The notes under the pieces: model-generated
The model's database searches: none
The model's input: only the letters and a program-made list of their open reading frames with translations
What the model was told of the DNA's origin: nothing
Position numbers and translations under genes: made by a program
Shown: positions 35,246 through 36,764 of the stretch, piece by piece
How positions within the stretch are numbered: the first letter of the stretch is position 1
Layout: each line of letters begins with the position of its first letter
NCBI GenBank assembly: GCA_019683615.1
Contig: JADGIC010000005.1
Span: forward strand, 1 to 36,764
Length of the DNA stretch: 36,764 bases
Direction: 5' to 3'
Origin: Alicyclobacillaceae bacterium
Lineage (GTDB): Bacteria; Bacillota; Bacilli; Alicyclobacillales; Alicyclobacillaceae

Positions 35246-36764
35246 GTGGATGGGAAGAGGGTTGGCACTCCGGGTCGGCCCATGCCGCTGGCACGTAGCC
35301 GCAGGCGCCGGTGGGCAGGAATGGCGGCTCTCGTCTGGGCGCTGCTGGCGGCCCTGCTGGTCGCCACCCCGCTGGCCTCTGCGCATGCGTACATTGTGAA
35401 GTCTGACCCTGCGCCCAACCAGCGGCTTTCAGATCCACCCAGGGAGGTGCGGATCTGGTTCGACGAGCCCGTGCAGTTGGTGATGGGCTCCCTGCAGGTG
35501 CGGGATGAATCGGGCAGGCTGGTCAACCAGGGCGCGGCCCGCACGGATGCGCACGACCCCAAGCTTGTCGAGTGCGCCCTTCGGCGCAATCTGCCGCCCG
35601 GGCTGTACAGCATCCGCTGGCGGGTGATTTCCGCGGACGGCCACCCCGTGCAAGGGGTGATCCCGTTTTCCGTCGGAGTCGCCGGCGCGCAGACAGGTGG
35701 TGCCCAGAAGACGTCTCAGCCGTACACGGCCGGATACCGCCCTGGTCCGGGGATGCTTCTGACGCGCTGGTTGCAGTATCTCAGCGCGATGGTGTACACC
35801 GGCGCGCTGTGGTTCGGGCGTTACGTGTTGGCGGCATCTCTGCGGTCGTCGGACGGCGTGAACCGGCGGTTGAACCGCTTGCTTTGGACGGCGTGGGCCG
35901 GCTTGACGGCCGGCACGTTGCTCAGCTTGCCTGTGCAAGCGTCGGTGGACACCGGCACAAGCGGCACGGCGGCGATGCGCTGGCCCGTTATCCGGACGGT
36001 CGTTGGTCACACCGCGTCCGGTGCCGTCTGGATGACGGAGATGGCGATTCTGCTGTGTCTTTTCGCCGAGCAGTGTGTGCTGGTGCGGGCGCAGCGGCGG
36101 CGGCTCCGCGACGCGGCGTGGGCGGCAAAGTGGTTTTGGCCCGCCGCGGCGCTGGCCTGGGGCTGGCTGCTGGCAAAAAGTTTCAATAGTCACGCGGCGG
36201 CCGGCAGCGGCGCCGGGATCGCCGTGCCGATGGACGTGATCCACCTGACTGCTGGCAGTATCTGGGTTGGCAGCTTAGCAGGCATGGTGTGTGTCGCGCG
36301 CGCGAGGCGGGATGAACCAGCGGTGGCCGCCGGATTCGCCGAGACCCTGCGCCGCTTTGGCCCGTGGGGCATGAGCAGCGTGTTCGCCCTGGTAGTCACA
36401 GGGTACTATGCCGCGACGGCAAACATACCAACCCGGTATGCGTGGACACACACGCTGTACGGCCGCACGCTGCTGGTGAAGCTGGCGGTGTTTGCAGGGA
36501 TGTTTGCGCTGGCGGCATACCACTGGGTGAGTGTCCGCCGGCGGCGCTCCCGCCTGCGCAGGCTGAGGCTCGGCGTGACAGTGGCAGCGGAATGGCTGTT
36601 GGGCGCAGCCGTGCTCGGGATCACGTCCGTTCTGACCAACCTCCCGACCGCCATGTCGGCACCCGGTCCCGTGGATCAGACGCTCGCGACATCTGGCGTG
36701 CAGGCCACGTTGTTGGTCACGCCCAACGCAGTGGGAACGAACCGCTTTCAGGTTACCCTGCGAG
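35246..36764 (+). CDS. CopC-CopD fusion copper protein (3' end cut by window edge)
   Basis: Export-signal protein with a copper-binding CopC domain followed by a CopD membrane domain; about 506 codons are present. After the basic segment RSRRRRW and a hydrophobic core, cleavage after ASA would leave an N-terminal His (HAYIVKSDPAPNQRL), which with ISADGHPVQG provides the usual copper-site ligands. The CopD part begins near GYRPGPGMLLTRWLQYLSAMVYTGAL and has several membrane segments. GTG at 35246 follows GGGGGG at nine bases; ATG at 35282 is an alternative start. Proteins of this plan (YcnJ-type) take part in copper uptake or handling. Confidence 0.88.
   Translation, partial: MDGKRVGTPGRPMPLARSRRRRWAGMAALVWALLAALLVATPLASAHAYIVKSDPAPNQRLSDPPREVRIWFDEPVQLVMGSLQVRDESGRLVNQGAARTDAHDPKLVECALRRNLPPGLYSIRWRVISADGHPVQGVIPFSVGVAGAQTGGAQKTSQPYTAGYRPGPGMLLTRWLQYLSAMVYTGALWFGRYVLAASLRSSDGVNRRLNRLLWTAWAGLTAGTLLSLPVQASVDTGTSGTAAMRWPVIRTVVGHTASGAVWMTEMAILLCLFAEQCVLVRAQRRRLRDAAWAAKWFWPAAALAWGWLLAKSFNSHAAAGSGAGIAVPMDVIHLTAGSIWVGSLAGMVCVARARRDEPAVAAGFAETLRRFGPWGMSSVFALVVTGYYAATANIPTRYAWTHTLYGRTLLVKLAVFAGMFALAAYHWVSVRRRRSRLRRLRLGVTVAAEWLLGAAVLGITSVLTNLPTAMSAPGPVDQTLATSGVQATLLVTPNAVGTNRFQVTLR

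Noticed and set aside
35572-36189. 205-codon open frame inside copCD
   Set aside because: Different frame from the CopC-CopD reading frame, which shows clear motifs throughout.

Overview
This 36.8 kb window is the replication-origin region of a high-GC (roughly 60%, estimated by eye) endospore-forming member of the Bacilli. The gene order matches the classic Firmicutes origin: gyrB, remB, recF, yaaA, dnaN and dnaA run leftward, and rpmH, rnpA, yidD, yidC, jag, mnmE, mnmG, rsmG, noc, parA and parB run rightward. The high GC, many TTG/GTG starts, a Noc protein, YyaC and a SpoIIIJ-type YidC suggest a member of the Alicyclobacillaceae or a close relative. That placement is inferred from content and layout, not from any search.

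Layout. (1) 1-5882, minus strand: gyrB (cut by the window edge), remB, recF, the S4-domain gene yaaA, dnaN and dnaA. (2) About 4336-4401 and 5963-6210: a bipartite oriC with DnaA boxes on both sides of dnaA and an AT-rich stretch between dnaA and dnaN. (3) 6252-12933: rpmH, rnpA, yidD, yidC and jag, then mnmE, mnmG and rsmG (ribosome, tRNA modification, membrane insertion). (4) 13158-15842: noc, then parA and parB, with two parS sites inside parB. (5) 15966-19124: a DUF4446 gene, yyaC on the opposite strand, a CvpA-like membrane protein, an MscS channel and a DUF951 gene. (6) 19125-19591: a gap of about 470 bp with hairpins and two doubtful minus-strand small ORFs. (7) 19592-25278: ychF, then rpsF-ssb-rpsR, a MazG-like gene, a DUF2232 membrane gene, rplI and the replicative helicase dnaB. 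(8) 25275-26095: two genes I do not recognise, where B. subtilis carries purA. (9) 26208-33295: the walR-walK-walH-walI-walJ-htrA cell-wall stress operon, followed by rlmH. (10) 33330-36764: a LiaS/DegS-type histidine kinase divergent from a NarL-type response regulator, then a CopC-CopD copper protein cut by the right edge.

The genes form one functional block: DnaA, DnaN, DnaB, SSB, GyrB and RecF start, run and repair replication; ParA, ParB and parS segregate the origin; Noc protects the nucleoid from division; WalRK couples growth to wall turnover. Most of the window is conserved core. I found no clear new multi-gene system. The most unusual points are a WalK without a cytoplasmic PAS domain, the unknown gene pair replacing purA, a kinase whose Shine-Dalgarno sequence points to an ACG codon, two parS sites embedded in parB codons, and the structured gap before ychF.
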